Source of the DNA: Acidovorax sp. A79
Lineage (GTDB): Bacteria > Pseudomonadota > Gammaproteobacteria > Burkholderiales > Burkholderiaceae_C
Direction: 5' to 3'
Length of the DNA: 64,000 nt
Assembly (NCBI RefSeq): GCF_041154505.1
Contig: NZ_AP028672.1
Coordinates: 1,997,001 to 2,061,000 of the forward strand
Positions 19,134-28,375 of the stretch are shown piece by piece; within the stretch, counting starts at the first letter, position 1; every line of letters starts with the position of its first letter. The notes below the pieces were generated by a model that was not told the origin of the DNA, did not search any database, and saw only the letters and a list, made by a program, of their open reading frames with translations. The position numbers and the translations under genes are program-made.

Positions 19134-20084
19134 TCAGGTCGGCGTGTCCAGCCCGGGGGATGCGCTCTTGGCACGCAGCAGGCCGATGAGCAGGGCATCG
19201 CGCGCCTGCGCCAGCTCTGCCTGGGTGCGCCCGCCGAGCGCCTGGTCCACGCCCTCGACCACGCGGCGCTGCAGTTCGGGCGTCATGCGCGGCGCGCCCA
19301 GGTCGTCCCACCAGCCTTCGATGGGGCCGCCCAGGTGGGCCAGCAGATGGGCCATGCCGCCGTCGCCGCCGGACAGGTGCAGGTTCATGAAAGGCCCCAT
19401 CAGCGCCCACCGCAGGCCGGGGCCCTGGGCGATGGCGGTGTCGATGTCGGCCACGCTGGCCACGCCTTCATTCACCAGGTGGAACGCCTCGCGCCACAGT
19501 GCGGCCTGCAGGCGGTTGGCGATGTGGCCCTGGATCTCGCGGCGCACATGGATGGGGCGCTTGCCGATGGCGGTGTAGAAGGCCATCGCGGCGGCGATGG
19601 CGTCGGGTGACGTCTTCTCGCCCCCGCCCACCTCGACCAGCGGGATCATGTGCGGCGGGTTGAACGGGTGCCCGAGCACGATGCGTTCCGGCCGGGCGCA
19701 CCGGGCCTGCATGGCCGACACCGACAGGCCCGACGAGCTGGACGCCACGATGGCGTGCGCCGGCGCGGCAGCGTCGATGCGGCGCATCAGGTCGGCCTTG
19801 GAGTCCACCCGCTCCGGCCCGTTCTCCTGCACGAAGTCCGCCTGCGCCAGCGCATCTTCCAGCCGCGGGTGAAAGCGCAGCCGCTCCAGGCTGGCATCGG
19901 GTGCCAGACCCTGCTGCTCCAGAGCGGGCCAGTGCCGGGCCACCGCATCGCGCAGCCGCTGCTCGGCGCCCTCCGCGGGGTCGGTCGCATCCACATCCAG
20001 CCCCTGCGCCAGAAAGTAGGCAGCCCAACTGGCGCCGATGACGCCGGTGGCCACCACGGCCACGCGCTTCACTGTCGAATCCAT
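19134..20084 (-). CDS. 3-hydroxyacyl-CoA-dehydrogenase-family NAD enzyme (carnitine-dehydrogenase/lambda-crystallin type)
   Basis: 316 residues. The Rossmann start is RVAVVATGVIGASWAAYFLAQG, with an acidic residue after strand two (DATDP) for NAD. ADFVQENGPER, ASSSSGL and GHPFNPPHMIPLVEVGGGEKT are the family landmarks, and the C-terminal domain starts REIQGHIANRLQAALWREAFHL. These short enzymes oxidise free or CoA-bound 3-hydroxy acids. The usual G-x-G-x-x-G is A-T-G-x-x-G here, the first glycine being alanine. AAGGAA before the ATG supports the start at 20084. It sits with a BKACE enzyme, which cleaves beta-keto acids, so it probably makes that enzyme's keto-acid substrate. Exact substrate unknown. 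Confidence 0.83.
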   Translation of the reverse strand: MDSTVKRVAVVATGVIGASWAAYFLAQGLDVDATDPAEGAEQRLRDAVARHWPALEQQGLAPDASLERLRFHPRLEDALAQADFVQENGPERVDSKADLMRRIDAAAPAHAIVASSSSGLSVSAMQARCARPERIVLGHPFNPPHMIPLVEVGGGEKTSPDAIAAAMAFYTAIGKRPIHVRREIQGHIANRLQAALWREAFHLVNEGVASVADIDTAIAQGPGLRWALMGPFMNLHLSGGDGGMAHLLAHLGGPIEGWWDDLGAPRMTPELQRRVVEGVDQALGGRTQAELAQARDALLIGLLRAKSASPGLDTPT

Positions 20085-20139
20085 CGAAGATTTTCCTTGT
20101 CGTTGTTGCGCAGCGAGCCAGGGGAGAGTCAAGACCTGT

Positions 20140-21138
20140 TCAAGACTCTGCCGTGAACCCGATCTTCTTGACCAGCGGGCCCCAGCGCTCGAACTCCGCC
20201 TGCTGGGATGCCGCCATCTCGGCCTGCGTCGACCCCTTGGCGATCAGGCCCACGACGGCCAGGCTGTCGATCACGGCCTTTTCCTTGATGGCCTGGTTGA
20301 TGGCCGCATTGGCGGCGGCCACCACGCTGGCCGGCGTGCGGGCGGGGGCATAGAAACCGAACCATTCCTCCGTCGTGAGCTCGGGGAAGCCCTGCTCTGC
20401 AAAGGTCGCCACTTCGGGAGAGAACGGCGAGCGTGCCTGGCCGGACGTGGCGATCAGCCGCAGCTTGCCCGCCTTGTGGTTGGGGATGAAGTCGCCGCTC
20501 GGGGTGACCATGGATGCGATCTGTCCGCCCACCACATCCGTCACACCGGGGATGGAGCCGCGGTATGGCACGTGCTTGAGGTCGACACCGTTGTTCAGCC
20601 CCAGCAGCGCGCCGATGAAGTGCGGCGTGGAGCCTGCAGCGGGCGAACCGTAGTTGGCCTGGCCCGGGTTGGCCTTGGCCCACGCCAGGTAGTCCTTCAC
20701 GGTCTTGACCGAGGCCGGCACCAGGGGGCCCACGGCCAGGCCATGGTGCATGACCGCGCCGATGGACACGGGCACGAAGTCCTTGACGGGGTCGTAGCTG
20801 AGCTTGCTGTAGATGTGCGGGTAGATCGACGTGCACGAAAACGGCGAGAGCGTGAGCACGCTGCCATCCGCGGGCGCGCCCTTGAGCGACTCCAGCGCGA
20901 TGCGGCCCCCCGCGCCGGGCTTGTTCTCCACCACGGCCGGATTGCGTGTGTAGGCCGAGCCCGCCAGCTTCTCGCCCACGCGCCGCGCGACGCTGTCGCC
21001 CGCGCTGCCGGCCGGAAAGCCGTAGAAAATCTTCACCTGCTCGATCGTCTGCGCCAGGGCGCTCCAGGGCGCCAGGGCCCCGAGCGCGGTGGCTGCGCCC
21101 ACATGGTGCATGAATTGGCGGCGTGTTGGCATCATCAT
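20140..21138 (-). CDS. Bug/TctC-type tripartite tricarboxylate periplasmic receptor
   Basis: 332 residues. The N-terminus MPTRRQFMHHVGAATALGALAPWSALA has a twin-arginine-like motif and a hydrophobic core ending in ALA, so it should be exported, probably by Tat. The mature protein begins QTIEQVKIFYGFPAGSAGDSVARRV, followed by VENKPGAGGRIALESLKGAPADGSVL and NYGSPAAGSTPHF, all TctC hallmarks. It binds an organic acid in the periplasm. No TctA or TctB membrane subunits are in the window, which is usual for Bug proteins in this family of bacteria. Three ATG codons in a row start the gene; AAAGGAGA lies ideally for the first, at 21138. Confidence 0.9.
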   Translation of the reverse strand: MMMPTRRQFMHHVGAATALGALAPWSALAQTIEQVKIFYGFPAGSAGDSVARRVGEKLAGSAYTRNPAVVENKPGAGGRIALESLKGAPADGSVLTLSPFSCTSIYPHIYSKLSYDPVKDFVPVSIGAVMHHGLAVGPLVPASVKTVKDYLAWAKANPGQANYGSPAAGSTPHFIGALLGLNNGVDLKHVPYRGSIPGVTDVVGGQIASMVTPSGDFIPNHKAGKLRLIATSGQARSPFSPEVATFAEQGFPELTTEEWFGFYAPARTPASVVAAANAAINQAIKEKAVIDSLAVVGLIAKGSTQAEMAASQQAEFERWGPLVKKIGFTAES

Positions 21139-21200
21139 TTCTTGTCTCCTTTTTCTTTCTGGTTGCATGAACAGGGCTGTGGCGGAACGTATGCAGTGGC

Positions 21201-22121
21201 TCAGTGCGGCGCGAACTCGGGGCGGGGGCCGCCCACGCGCGGCAGGCCCATCAGCGCGCGGGCCTCGGCGGGCGTGGCGGGCTCCATGTCCAGCTCGCGG
21301 ATCACGCGCACGATGCGCTCGGTGAGCTGCACGTTGGTGGCCAGCTCGCCGTGGCGAAAGTACAGGTTGTCCTCCAGCCCCACGCGCGCATGGCCGCCCA
21401 GCAGCAGCGCCGCGACATTGGCTTCGAGCTGCGAGGGGCCGATGCCGCTCACGCAGAACAGGCTGTTTTTGGGCAGCGTGTCCACCATCATCTGCAGGTG
21501 GCGCGGCGAGTACGGCATGGCGTTCTGGAAGGCGCGGTGCACGTTCATCACCAGGTTGATGAAATGCGGGCCGTCGTCGTGCCCCTCTTCGATGAGGGTG
21601 GTGGTGTCCTGCAGGATGTGGGTGGGGCTGAAGACCTCCCACTCGGGCTTGATGCCGCGCGCCTTCATGCCGGCGGCCAGCTCGCGGCCGCGGCTGAGCG
21701 GTGTGTCCATCAGGATCTCGCGGCCGTCGAAGCTCAGGTTGAGCGTGGTGGCATCCAGCGTGCACATCTCGGCGCCTGCGTCCATGCCCTTGATGCGCTC
21801 TTCCCAGGCGATCTCCCAGCGGTTGCCGGGCAGCGGCTTGACCATGTCGCCGTGCACGCCGCCGCCGGTGGAGTTGTTGATGACGATGTCGCAGCCCTTG
21901 GCGCGGATGCGGGTGTTGATGTCGCGGTAGATGTCGGCGTTGCAGGTGGCGCCGTCATCGGGCCTGCGCGCGTGGATGGCCACCACGCTGGCCCCGGCGT
22001 TCCAGCAGCGCTGCACGTCGTCGGCGATCTCGGCCGGCTGGGTGGGCAGGTGCGGGTTCTGAGACTTGTGCGCCATGCCCCCCGTGGGGGCGATGGTGAC
22101 GATGACTTTGCGCTTTGTCAT
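21201..22121 (-). CDS. BKACE-family (DUF849) beta-keto acid cleavage enzyme
   Basis: 306 residues. MTKRKVIVTIAPTGG, VVAIHARRPDDG, INNSTGGG and RVGLEDNLYF place it in the beta-keto acid cleavage family (3-keto-5-aminohexanoate cleavage enzymes). These use zinc to join a beta-keto acid with acetyl-CoA, giving acetoacetate and a new CoA ester. The family's H-x-H metal pair appears here as A-x-H (A48, H50), so one ligand seems replaced; the glutamate in LEDN is kept. It is first in a leftward set with a Bug receptor, a 3-hydroxyacyl-CoA-type dehydrogenase and an acyl-CoA ligase, and faces a Crp/Fnr regulator. Substrate unknown; dehydrocarnitine cleavage is one known family reaction but other carnitine genes are absent. 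Confidence 0.85.
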   Translation of the reverse strand: MTKRKVIVTIAPTGGMAHKSQNPHLPTQPAEIADDVQRCWNAGASVVAIHARRPDDGATCNADIYRDINTRIRAKGCDIVINNSTGGGVHGDMVKPLPGNRWEIAWEERIKGMDAGAEMCTLDATTLNLSFDGREILMDTPLSRGRELAAGMKARGIKPEWEVFSPTHILQDTTTLIEEGHDDGPHFINLVMNVHRAFQNAMPYSPRHLQMMVDTLPKNSLFCVSGIGPSQLEANVAALLLGGHARVGLEDNLYFRHGELATNVQLTERIVRVIRELDMEPATPAEARALMGLPRVGGPRPEFAPH

Positions 22122-22143
22122 GGCGTGGACTGGTGGAAAATGC

Positions 22144-22157
22144 TAATGCACGCATTA
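22144..22157. promoter_or_regulatory. Palindrome in the BKACE/Crp divergent promoter region
   Basis: TAATGC and GCATTA face each other across two bases (TAATGCACGCATTA) in the AT-rich gap between the divergent BKACE and Crp/Fnr genes, 22 bases from the BKACE start. It is a likely operator for the Crp/Fnr protein or a TGCA-binding regulator like BoxR. Confidence 0.45.
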
Positions 22158-22254
22158 TTTTTTTGGGCGCTTGCATACTCAGTCATTGCGATGACATTTG
22201 GACTCAGGGTATACGAGGAACCGTGCGGCCCTGCCCGTTGGAGAACGCTTCACC

Positions 22255-22947
22255 ATGCTGGTCAAAAAGGCGCCGCCCACGGTGGCCGACCTCCTCGCCG
22301 ACTCGGCCTGGTTCCCGGTGCTGGACGCCCCGGCCCAGCAGCGCGTGCTCGATGAACTGCGCGAAGTGGATGTGCCGCAAGGCAGCGCGCTGTGCCGGCG
22401 CGGCGACGTGCCCCGGCACTGGTACGGCGCGATCGAAGGTCTGCTCAAGTGGACGGTCACGTCCGACAACGGCCGCTCCGTCACGCTGGGCGGGCTGTCG
22501 GCGGGCAGCTGGTTTGGCGAGGGTACGCTGCTGCGCGGCGTGGCGCGCACGGCAGACATCATTGCGCTGCGCCCCAGCCGGGTGGCGCTGCTGCCGGTGG
22601 AGACCTTCGAATGGCTGCACGCCACACAGCGCAGCTTCGACCACTTCCTGCTGCGCCAGATCAACGAGCGCATGCACTGGTTTCTGGGCAACTTCACGGC
22701 CCACCACCTCATGGACACCGACAGCCAGGTGGCACGCGCGCTGGCCGGGCTGTTCCACCCTTTTCTGCACCCCGGCAGCGACCCGCACCTGCAGGTCTCG
22801 CAGGAGGAGATCGCCAACCTGTCGGGCGTGTCGCGCCAGCGCTGCAACGCCGCCCTGAAGCGCCTGGAGGCCGAGGGCGTGCTGCAGATCGAATACGGCG
22901 GCATCACCGTGGTGGACCTCGGCAGCCTGCGCCGGCGGCTCGACTAG
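22255..22947 (+). CDS. Crp/Fnr-family transcriptional regulator
   Basis: 230 residues. The cyclic-nucleotide-binding-like beta-roll covers about residues 15-125 (VPQGSALCRRGDVPRHWYGAIEGLLKW, LGGLSAGSWFGEGTLLRG), then a long dimerisation helix and a C-terminal winged helix with VSQEEIANLSGVSRQRCNAALKRLEAEGVL. No cysteine cluster for an oxygen-sensing iron-sulfur centre is present, so it is not an Fnr proper. The start at 22255 has GGAGAAC eight bases upstream; a TTG 57 bases earlier is in frame but less likely. It is divergent from the BKACE-Bug-dehydrogenase-ligase set and probably controls it. Inducer unknown. Confidence 0.87.
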   Translation: MLVKKAPPTVADLLADSAWFPVLDAPAQQRVLDELREVDVPQGSALCRRGDVPRHWYGAIEGLLKWTVTSDNGRSVTLGGLSAGSWFGEGTLLRGVARTADIIALRPSRVALLPVETFEWLHATQRSFDHFLLRQINERMHWFLGNFTAHHLMDTDSQVARALAGLFHPFLHPGSDPHLQVSQEEIANLSGVSRQRCNAALKRLEAEGVLQIEYGGITVVDLGSLRRRLD

Positions 22948-22960
22948 CCGTCCGCGCGCA

Positions 22961-23662
22961 TCACACGCCCAGCAGCTGCTCCAGCGCCGCGGGCGCTGCC
23001 CGCAGGTCGGCCGACGGCGCGGCCAGCACGATGCGGCCCTTCTCCATCACCAGGGCCTGGTCGGTGTGCGAGAGCACCCGCCGCCAGTCGCGGTCCACGA
23101 TCAGCGTGGCGATGCCGGTGGCCCGGATCTCGGAGATCACGCGCCAGATCTCGGTCACGATGAGCGGGGCCAGGCCCTCGGTGGCTTCGTCCAGGATCAA
23201 CAGGCGCGGGTTGGTCATCAGCGCGCGGCCGATGGACAGCATCTGCTGCTCGCCGCCGGACAGTTGCTGCCCGCCGTGCGAGAGCCGCTCCGACAACCGA
23301 GGGAAGGTGGCCATCACGCGGTCGAAGGTCCAGGCGCGGCTGCCGTCCAGGCCCGCCCGCTGGCTCATGACCAAGTTCTCGCGCACCGACAGGTTGGGGA
23401 AGATGCCGCGCCCCTCGGGCACGTAGCCAATGCCCAGGCGCGCCATCTTTTCGGGGGGCCAGCCGGTGACGGTGCGGCCGTCCATCTGCACCTGGCCTTC
23501 GGGCGGGCGCAGGTAGCCCATCAGGGAGCGGATGAGCGTGGTCTTGCCCATGCCGTTGCGCCCCAGCAGGCCCACCGACGTGGCGGCGGGCACCTGCGCA
23601 TCCACGCCGCGCAGCACATGGCTGTCGCCATAGCGGGCGTGCAGCCCGACCACATTCAGCAT
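22961..23662 (-). CDS. livF: Branched-chain-type ABC transporter ATPase LivF (benzoate uptake operon)
   Basis: 233 residues. Walker A is GLLGRNGMGKTTL, the signature is LSGGEQQM and Walker B is PRLLILDEATEGL, with IVDRDW replacing the usual VEQN after the switch histidine region. GYVPEGRGIFPNLSVRENL is the LivF-specific Q-loop region. It is the last gene of a leftward operon that begins with the DUF4863 gene, and powers the LivH/LivM permease with LivG. In box clusters such transporters are thought to import benzoate or related aromatics; the substrate here is inferred from context. Confidence 0.9.
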   Translation of the reverse strand: MLNVVGLHARYGDSHVLRGVDAQVPAATSVGLLGRNGMGKTTLIRSLMGYLRPPEGQVQMDGRTVTGWPPEKMARLGIGYVPEGRGIFPNLSVRENLVMSQRAGLDGSRAWTFDRVMATFPRLSERLSHGGQQLSGGEQQMLSIGRALMTNPRLLILDEATEGLAPLIVTEIWRVISEIRATGIATLIVDRDWRRVLSHTDQALVMEKGRIVLAAPSADLRAAPAALEQLLGV

Positions 23663-23695
23663 GGTGCGTTCCTTGTCATGGGGGTGGTCATCACA

Positions 23696-24448
23696 TCAAT
23701 GCCCTTCTCCGAGGTAGGCGGTGCGCACCTCGGGGTTGTTGCGGATCTCTGCCGGGCTGCCGCTGGCGATGACCGTGCCGTTGACCATGACGGTGATGCG
23801 GTCGGCGATGCGGAACACGGCGTCCATGTCGTGCTCGACCAGCAGGATCGCGTGGTGCGGTTTCAGGTCGGCCAGCAGCGCCAGCATGCGCTCGGTCTCC
23901 TCCGCGCCCATGCCGGCCAGCGGCTCGTCCAGCAGCAGCACGCGCGGCCGGGTGGCGATGCACATGGCCACCTCGAGCTGGCGCTTGGCGCCGTGGCTCA
24001 GCGCACCGGCGGTGCGCCGTGCGTCTGCCGCAAGCCCGGCCGCCTGCAGCGCCGCCGCGGCGGTGGCATTGCTGTCGGCGCAGTGGCGCGCCGCCTGCCA
24101 CAAGGCCCAGGGCCGGGGCGTGGCGGCCTGCGCGGCCAGGCGGCAGTTCTCGTGCACGGTGAACTCCGGGAAGATCGTGGTGCGCTGGTAGCTGCGCCCG
24201 ACGCCCGCCAGCGCGCGGCGCGCCTGCGACTGGCGGGTGATGTCCTGCCCGCCCAGGGTGATGCGCCCCTCGGACGCTTCGATCTCGCCCGACAGCATGT
24301 TGATCAGGGTGGACTTGCCCGCGCCGTTGGTGCCGATGACCGCGTGGACCTCGCCTTGGCGCAGGTCGAGCGTGACGGCATTCACCGCCACCAGGCCACC
24401 GAACCGGCGCGTGAGCCCTTGCACGGACAGCAGGGGTTGAGCGCTCAT
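23696..24448 (-). CDS. livG: Branched-chain-type ABC transporter ATPase LivG
   Basis: 250 residues. Walker A GTNGAGKSTL, LivG-type segment GVGRSYQRTTIFPEFTVHENCRLAA, signature LSHGAKRQLEVAM and Walker B PRVLLLDEPLAGM, then LLVEHDMDAVF with the switch histidine. The C-terminus ASGSPAEIRNNPEVRTAYLGEGH is the standard LivG tail. The ATG at 24448 overlaps the livM stop (ATGA), which fixes the start. It pairs with LivF to drive import through LivH and LivM. Confidence 0.92.
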   Translation of the reverse strand: MSAQPLLSVQGLTRRFGGLVAVNAVTLDLRQGEVHAVIGTNGAGKSTLINMLSGEIEASEGRITLGGQDITRQSQARRALAGVGRSYQRTTIFPEFTVHENCRLAAQAATPRPWALWQAARHCADSNATAAAALQAAGLAADARRTAGALSHGAKRQLEVAMCIATRPRVLLLDEPLAGMGAEETERMLALLADLKPHHAILLVEHDMDAVFRIADRITVMVNGTVIASGSPAEIRNNPEVRTAYLGEGH

Positions 24449-25470
24449 GCCTTTCCGCCCTTTCCGATGGGTTGTCCCAAACGCTGCGCCAGGCCCATCA
24501 GCCCCTGCGGCAGCACCGCGACGAACACGATGATGGTCAGGCCCAGGGTGAGCTGCCAGTGGTCTGCCAACGGCCCCATGAGGGCGTGGGTGGACAGCAG
24601 CTCCTTGAGCAGCGTGAACACCACCGCCCCGATCACCGCGCCGCGCAGATGCCCCATGCCCCCGAGGATGACCATGAGCAGCACGTCGCCCGAGGTGTGC
24701 CAGGACAGCAGCTCCGGGTTCACCACGCCATCGCGCACGGCCAGCAGGGAGCCCGCGAGCCCCGCCAGCGCCCCTGCCATCACGAAGGCCGCCAGCTTGT
24801 AGCCATAGGTGGCGAACCCCGCAGCGCGCATGCGCTGCTCGTTCACCCGGATGCCCGCCAGCGCCGCCCCGAAGCGCGACCTGCGCACCAGCGCCAGCAG
24901 GCCGTAGGTGCCCGCCAATGCTGCCAGCACCAGGTAGAAAAGAGCGTGGCGCGACTCCAGGCTGAGGCCGCCAAGCGTGGGCCGCACGTCCAGGTAGATG
25001 CCGTCGCTGTCGCCGCCCACCTTGGTGTCGTGGAACACGAAGAACGCCATCTGCGCAAAGGCCAGGGTGACCATGATGAAGTACACCCCGCGGGTGCGCA
25101 GGCTCAGGGCGCCCACGCACAGCGCGTACAGCGCAGCCGCCCCCATGGCGCCCAGCATCAGCACGATGAGGTTGCCGCCCTCCGCCCCCGAGCCCAGCAC
25201 GGTGGCATAGGCGCCGATGCCGTAGAAGGCCGCATGCCCCAGGCTCACCAGCCCCGTCATGCCCACCAGCAGTTCCAGGCTGAGCGCGAAGATCGACAGG
25301 ATCATGACCTTGACCAGCAGGTCGGCCCAGTAGGGGCCCAGCAGCGGCCCGGCGATGGCGGCGGCCATGGCCACGGCGGCGGGCAGCAGTGCGCGCATGC
25401 GCCAGCCGCCGCGCGGCGCAGTGGCGGTGTCCGCAGGCGCGGCGGCGGTGGTGGGGTGCACGGCGCTCAT
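24445..25470 (-). CDS. livM: Branched-chain-type ABC transporter permease LivM
   Basis: 341 residues with about nine to ten membrane helices. ILSIFALSLELLVGMTGLVSLGHAAFYGIGAYAT is the LivM hallmark near the N-terminus. The coupling region is VRRSRFGAALAGIRVNEQRMRAAGF, and GGMGHLRGAVIGAVVFTLLKELL the late one. A proline- and alanine-rich leader of about 25 residues precedes the first helix. The start at 25470 overlaps the livH stop. It forms the inner-membrane channel with LivH; the substrate should be an aromatic acid given the operon. Confidence 0.92.
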   Translation of the reverse strand: MSAVHPTTAAAPADTATAPRGGWRMRALLPAAVAMAAAIAGPLLGPYWADLLVKVMILSIFALSLELLVGMTGLVSLGHAAFYGIGAYATVLGSGAEGGNLIVLMLGAMGAAALYALCVGALSLRTRGVYFIMVTLAFAQMAFFVFHDTKVGGDSDGIYLDVRPTLGGLSLESRHALFYLVLAALAGTYGLLALVRRSRFGAALAGIRVNEQRMRAAGFATYGYKLAAFVMAGALAGLAGSLLAVRDGVVNPELLSWHTSGDVLLMVILGGMGHLRGAVIGAVVFTLLKELLSTHALMGPLADHWQLTLGLTIIVFVAVLPQGLMGLAQRLGQPIGKGGKA

Positions 25471-26339
25471 GCCTTGCGCCCCATCAGGCCTTCCGGCCGC
25501 CAGATCAGGATGCCCGCCATCAGCAGGTACACGCCCATGCCGCTGATCTCCGCGAAGAACACCTTGCCGAAGGTATCGACAAACCCCACCAGCAGCGACG
25601 CCACCAGCGCCCCGGTGATGGAGCCGATGCCCCCGATGACCACCACCACGAAGCAGATGATGAGCACGCTGGCACCCATGTTGGGGTACACCGAGGACAT
25701 GGGCGCGGCGATCATCCCGGCCAGCGCCGCCAGCGCCACGCCCGCCGCGAAGACGATGCGGTACAGCCGCCGGATGTCGATGCCCAGGCCGCGCACCATG
25801 TCGCGGTTGCTGGCGCCAGCGCGCACCATCATGCCCAGGCGGGTGCGGTTGACCACCCAGTACAGCCCCACGGCCAGCACGATGCAGGCCGCCGACGCGA
25901 AAAGGCGGTACCACGGGTAGCTCATGAGTTCGCCCAGCGCGAAGCTGCCATCGAGCCACGCAGGCGCCTTGACGCCGTGCACGTCGTTGCCCACCAGCAG
26001 CGAGCGCAGTTCCTCGAACACGAGGATGAGCCCGTAGGTCATCAGCACCTGCTGCAGGTGGTCGCGCTGGTACAGGTAGCTGAAGAACGCCCACTCCAGC
26101 AGGTAGCCCAGCACCGCCGCCAGCGCGATGCCCGCGAGCAGCATGACGAGGAACTGGTCGCCGAACAGCGGCGACAGCGCGAACGCCATGTAGGCGCCGA
26201 TCATGTAGAAGCTGCCGTGCGCGAGATTGATCACGCCCATGATGCCGAAGATCAGCGTCAGCCCGGATGCCACCAGAAACAGCAGCAGCCCGTACTGGAC
26301 CGAGTTCAGGCACTGGACCAGGAAGGTGCCGATGTCCAT
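25467..26339 (-). CDS. livH: Branched-chain-type ABC transporter permease LivH
   Basis: 290 residues, mostly membrane helices. NSVQYGLLLFLVASGLTLIFGIMGVINLAHGSFYMIGAY is the LivH start signature, GLGIDIRRLYRIVFAAGVALAALAGMIAAP holds the ATPase-coupling loop, and GIGSITGALVASLLVGFVDTFG closes the domain. It follows the binding-protein gene by 42 bases and overlaps livM by four. With LivM it forms the transport path. Confidence 0.92.
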   Translation of the reverse strand: MDIGTFLVQCLNSVQYGLLLFLVASGLTLIFGIMGVINLAHGSFYMIGAYMAFALSPLFGDQFLVMLLAGIALAAVLGYLLEWAFFSYLYQRDHLQQVLMTYGLILVFEELRSLLVGNDVHGVKAPAWLDGSFALGELMSYPWYRLFASAACIVLAVGLYWVVNRTRLGMMVRAGASNRDMVRGLGIDIRRLYRIVFAAGVALAALAGMIAAPMSSVYPNMGASVLIICFVVVVIGGIGSITGALVASLLVGFVDTFGKVFFAEISGMGVYLLMAGILIWRPEGLMGRKA

Positions 26340-26381
26340 GGAAGGTGTGTCCTGTGTTGACGGAGACGGTCAGCCAGCCGT

Positions 26382-27550
26382 TTACAGCTTGCAGCCGCGC
26401 GCGGGGTCGGCCAGCGCCTTGGCGGCCACGCCGACGACCTTGTTCTCCTTGCCGTCCACCTTGCGCAGGTAGATGTCCTGCACGGGGTTGTGGGCGCGGC
26501 TCATGGTGAAGGGGCCGCGCGGGCTGTCGATGGTGGCTTTCTGCACGGCGGCGGCGAAATCGGCCTTCTTCGCGATGTCGCCCTTCACGGCCTTCAGGCC
26601 CGTGGCCAGGATCTGGGCGGCGTCGTAGCCCTGCACCGCGTACACGTCGGGCTGCAGCTTGAAGGACTTGGCGTAGGCGGTGCGGAACGCGTTGTCGCGC
26701 GGGGTATTCAGGCCGTCGGCGTAGTGCAGGGTGGTGAGCAGGCCCTGCGCGGCATCGCCCTGCGCCTCCAGCGTGCCGTCGGTCAGAAAGCCCGAGCCGT
26801 ACAGCGGCGTGACCTTGTTCAGCCCGGCGGCCGCGTAGTCCTTGACGAACTTGACCGCGCCGCCGCCCGCGAAGAATGCGAACACCACGTCGGGCTTGGT
26901 GGCCGCGATCTCGGTGAGCAGCGCCTGGAACTCCACGTTCGGGAACGGCACGGTGAGCTGCTTGACGACCTTGCCGCCTTCCTTTTCAAAGCCTTCCTTG
27001 AAGGCCTCGGTCATCTCGTCGCCGGCGGCGTACTTCCAGGTGATGGTGACGGCGGTCTTTTTCTTCTCCTGCTTCGCGGCCACGGTGCCCATGCCGTAGG
27101 ACGACTGCCAGTTGGAGAACGACGAACGGAAGATGTTCTGCGCGCACAGCGCACCCGTGACCGCGTCCGCACCCGCGTTGGGCACGATGAGCAGGGTGCC
27201 ACTTTGCTTGGCGGCGCGCGCCATCGCCGTGGCGACGCCCGAATGCACGGTGCCGACGATCACGTCCACGCCGTCGCGCTTGATGAGCTTGTTGACGTTG
27301 TCGGTGGCCTTGGCCGGGTCGGACTCGTCATCGACCTTGAAGAACTCGATCTCGCGGCCCGCGAGCTTGCCGCCCTGCTCGGCCACGTGCAGCCGAAAGC
27401 CGTTCTCGATGGCAACGCCCAGCGCGCTGAAGGTGCCGCTGAACGGCAGCATGAGACCCACCTTGAGCTTGTCGGTGGTCTGGGCCGTGCCTGCGGTGGC
27501 GCCGCAGGCCAGTGCCAGCGCTGCGAATGCCGTGCGTGCGTAGCGAGATG

Positions 27551-27554
<4 letters not shown>
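26382..27554 (-). CDS. Periplasmic binding protein of the aromatic-acid ABC importer (LivK-like)
   Basis: 390 residues. A signal peptide (MTSRYARTAFAALALACGATAGTAQ) leads into DKLKVGLMLPFSGTFSALGVAIENGFRLHV, the start of the type-I ligand-binding fold shared with LivK and amide receptors. VDVIVGTVHSGVATAMARAA and DVYAVQGYDAAQILATGL are further landmarks. The substrate is inferred: the gene lies between a hydrolase and the LivH permease in the benzoate operon, so benzoate or a similar aromatic acid is likely rather than leucine. Its ATG overlaps the stop of the hydrolase gene, so the receptor is translationally coupled to the catabolic genes. Confidence 0.9.

Positions 27555-28371
<817 letters not shown>

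Positions 28372-28375
<4 letters not shown>

Noticed and set aside
22198..22254. TTG start for the Crp/Fnr gene
   Set aside because: The ATG at 22255 has a well-placed GGAGAAC and begins just before the conserved domain; the upstream codons lack family similarity.
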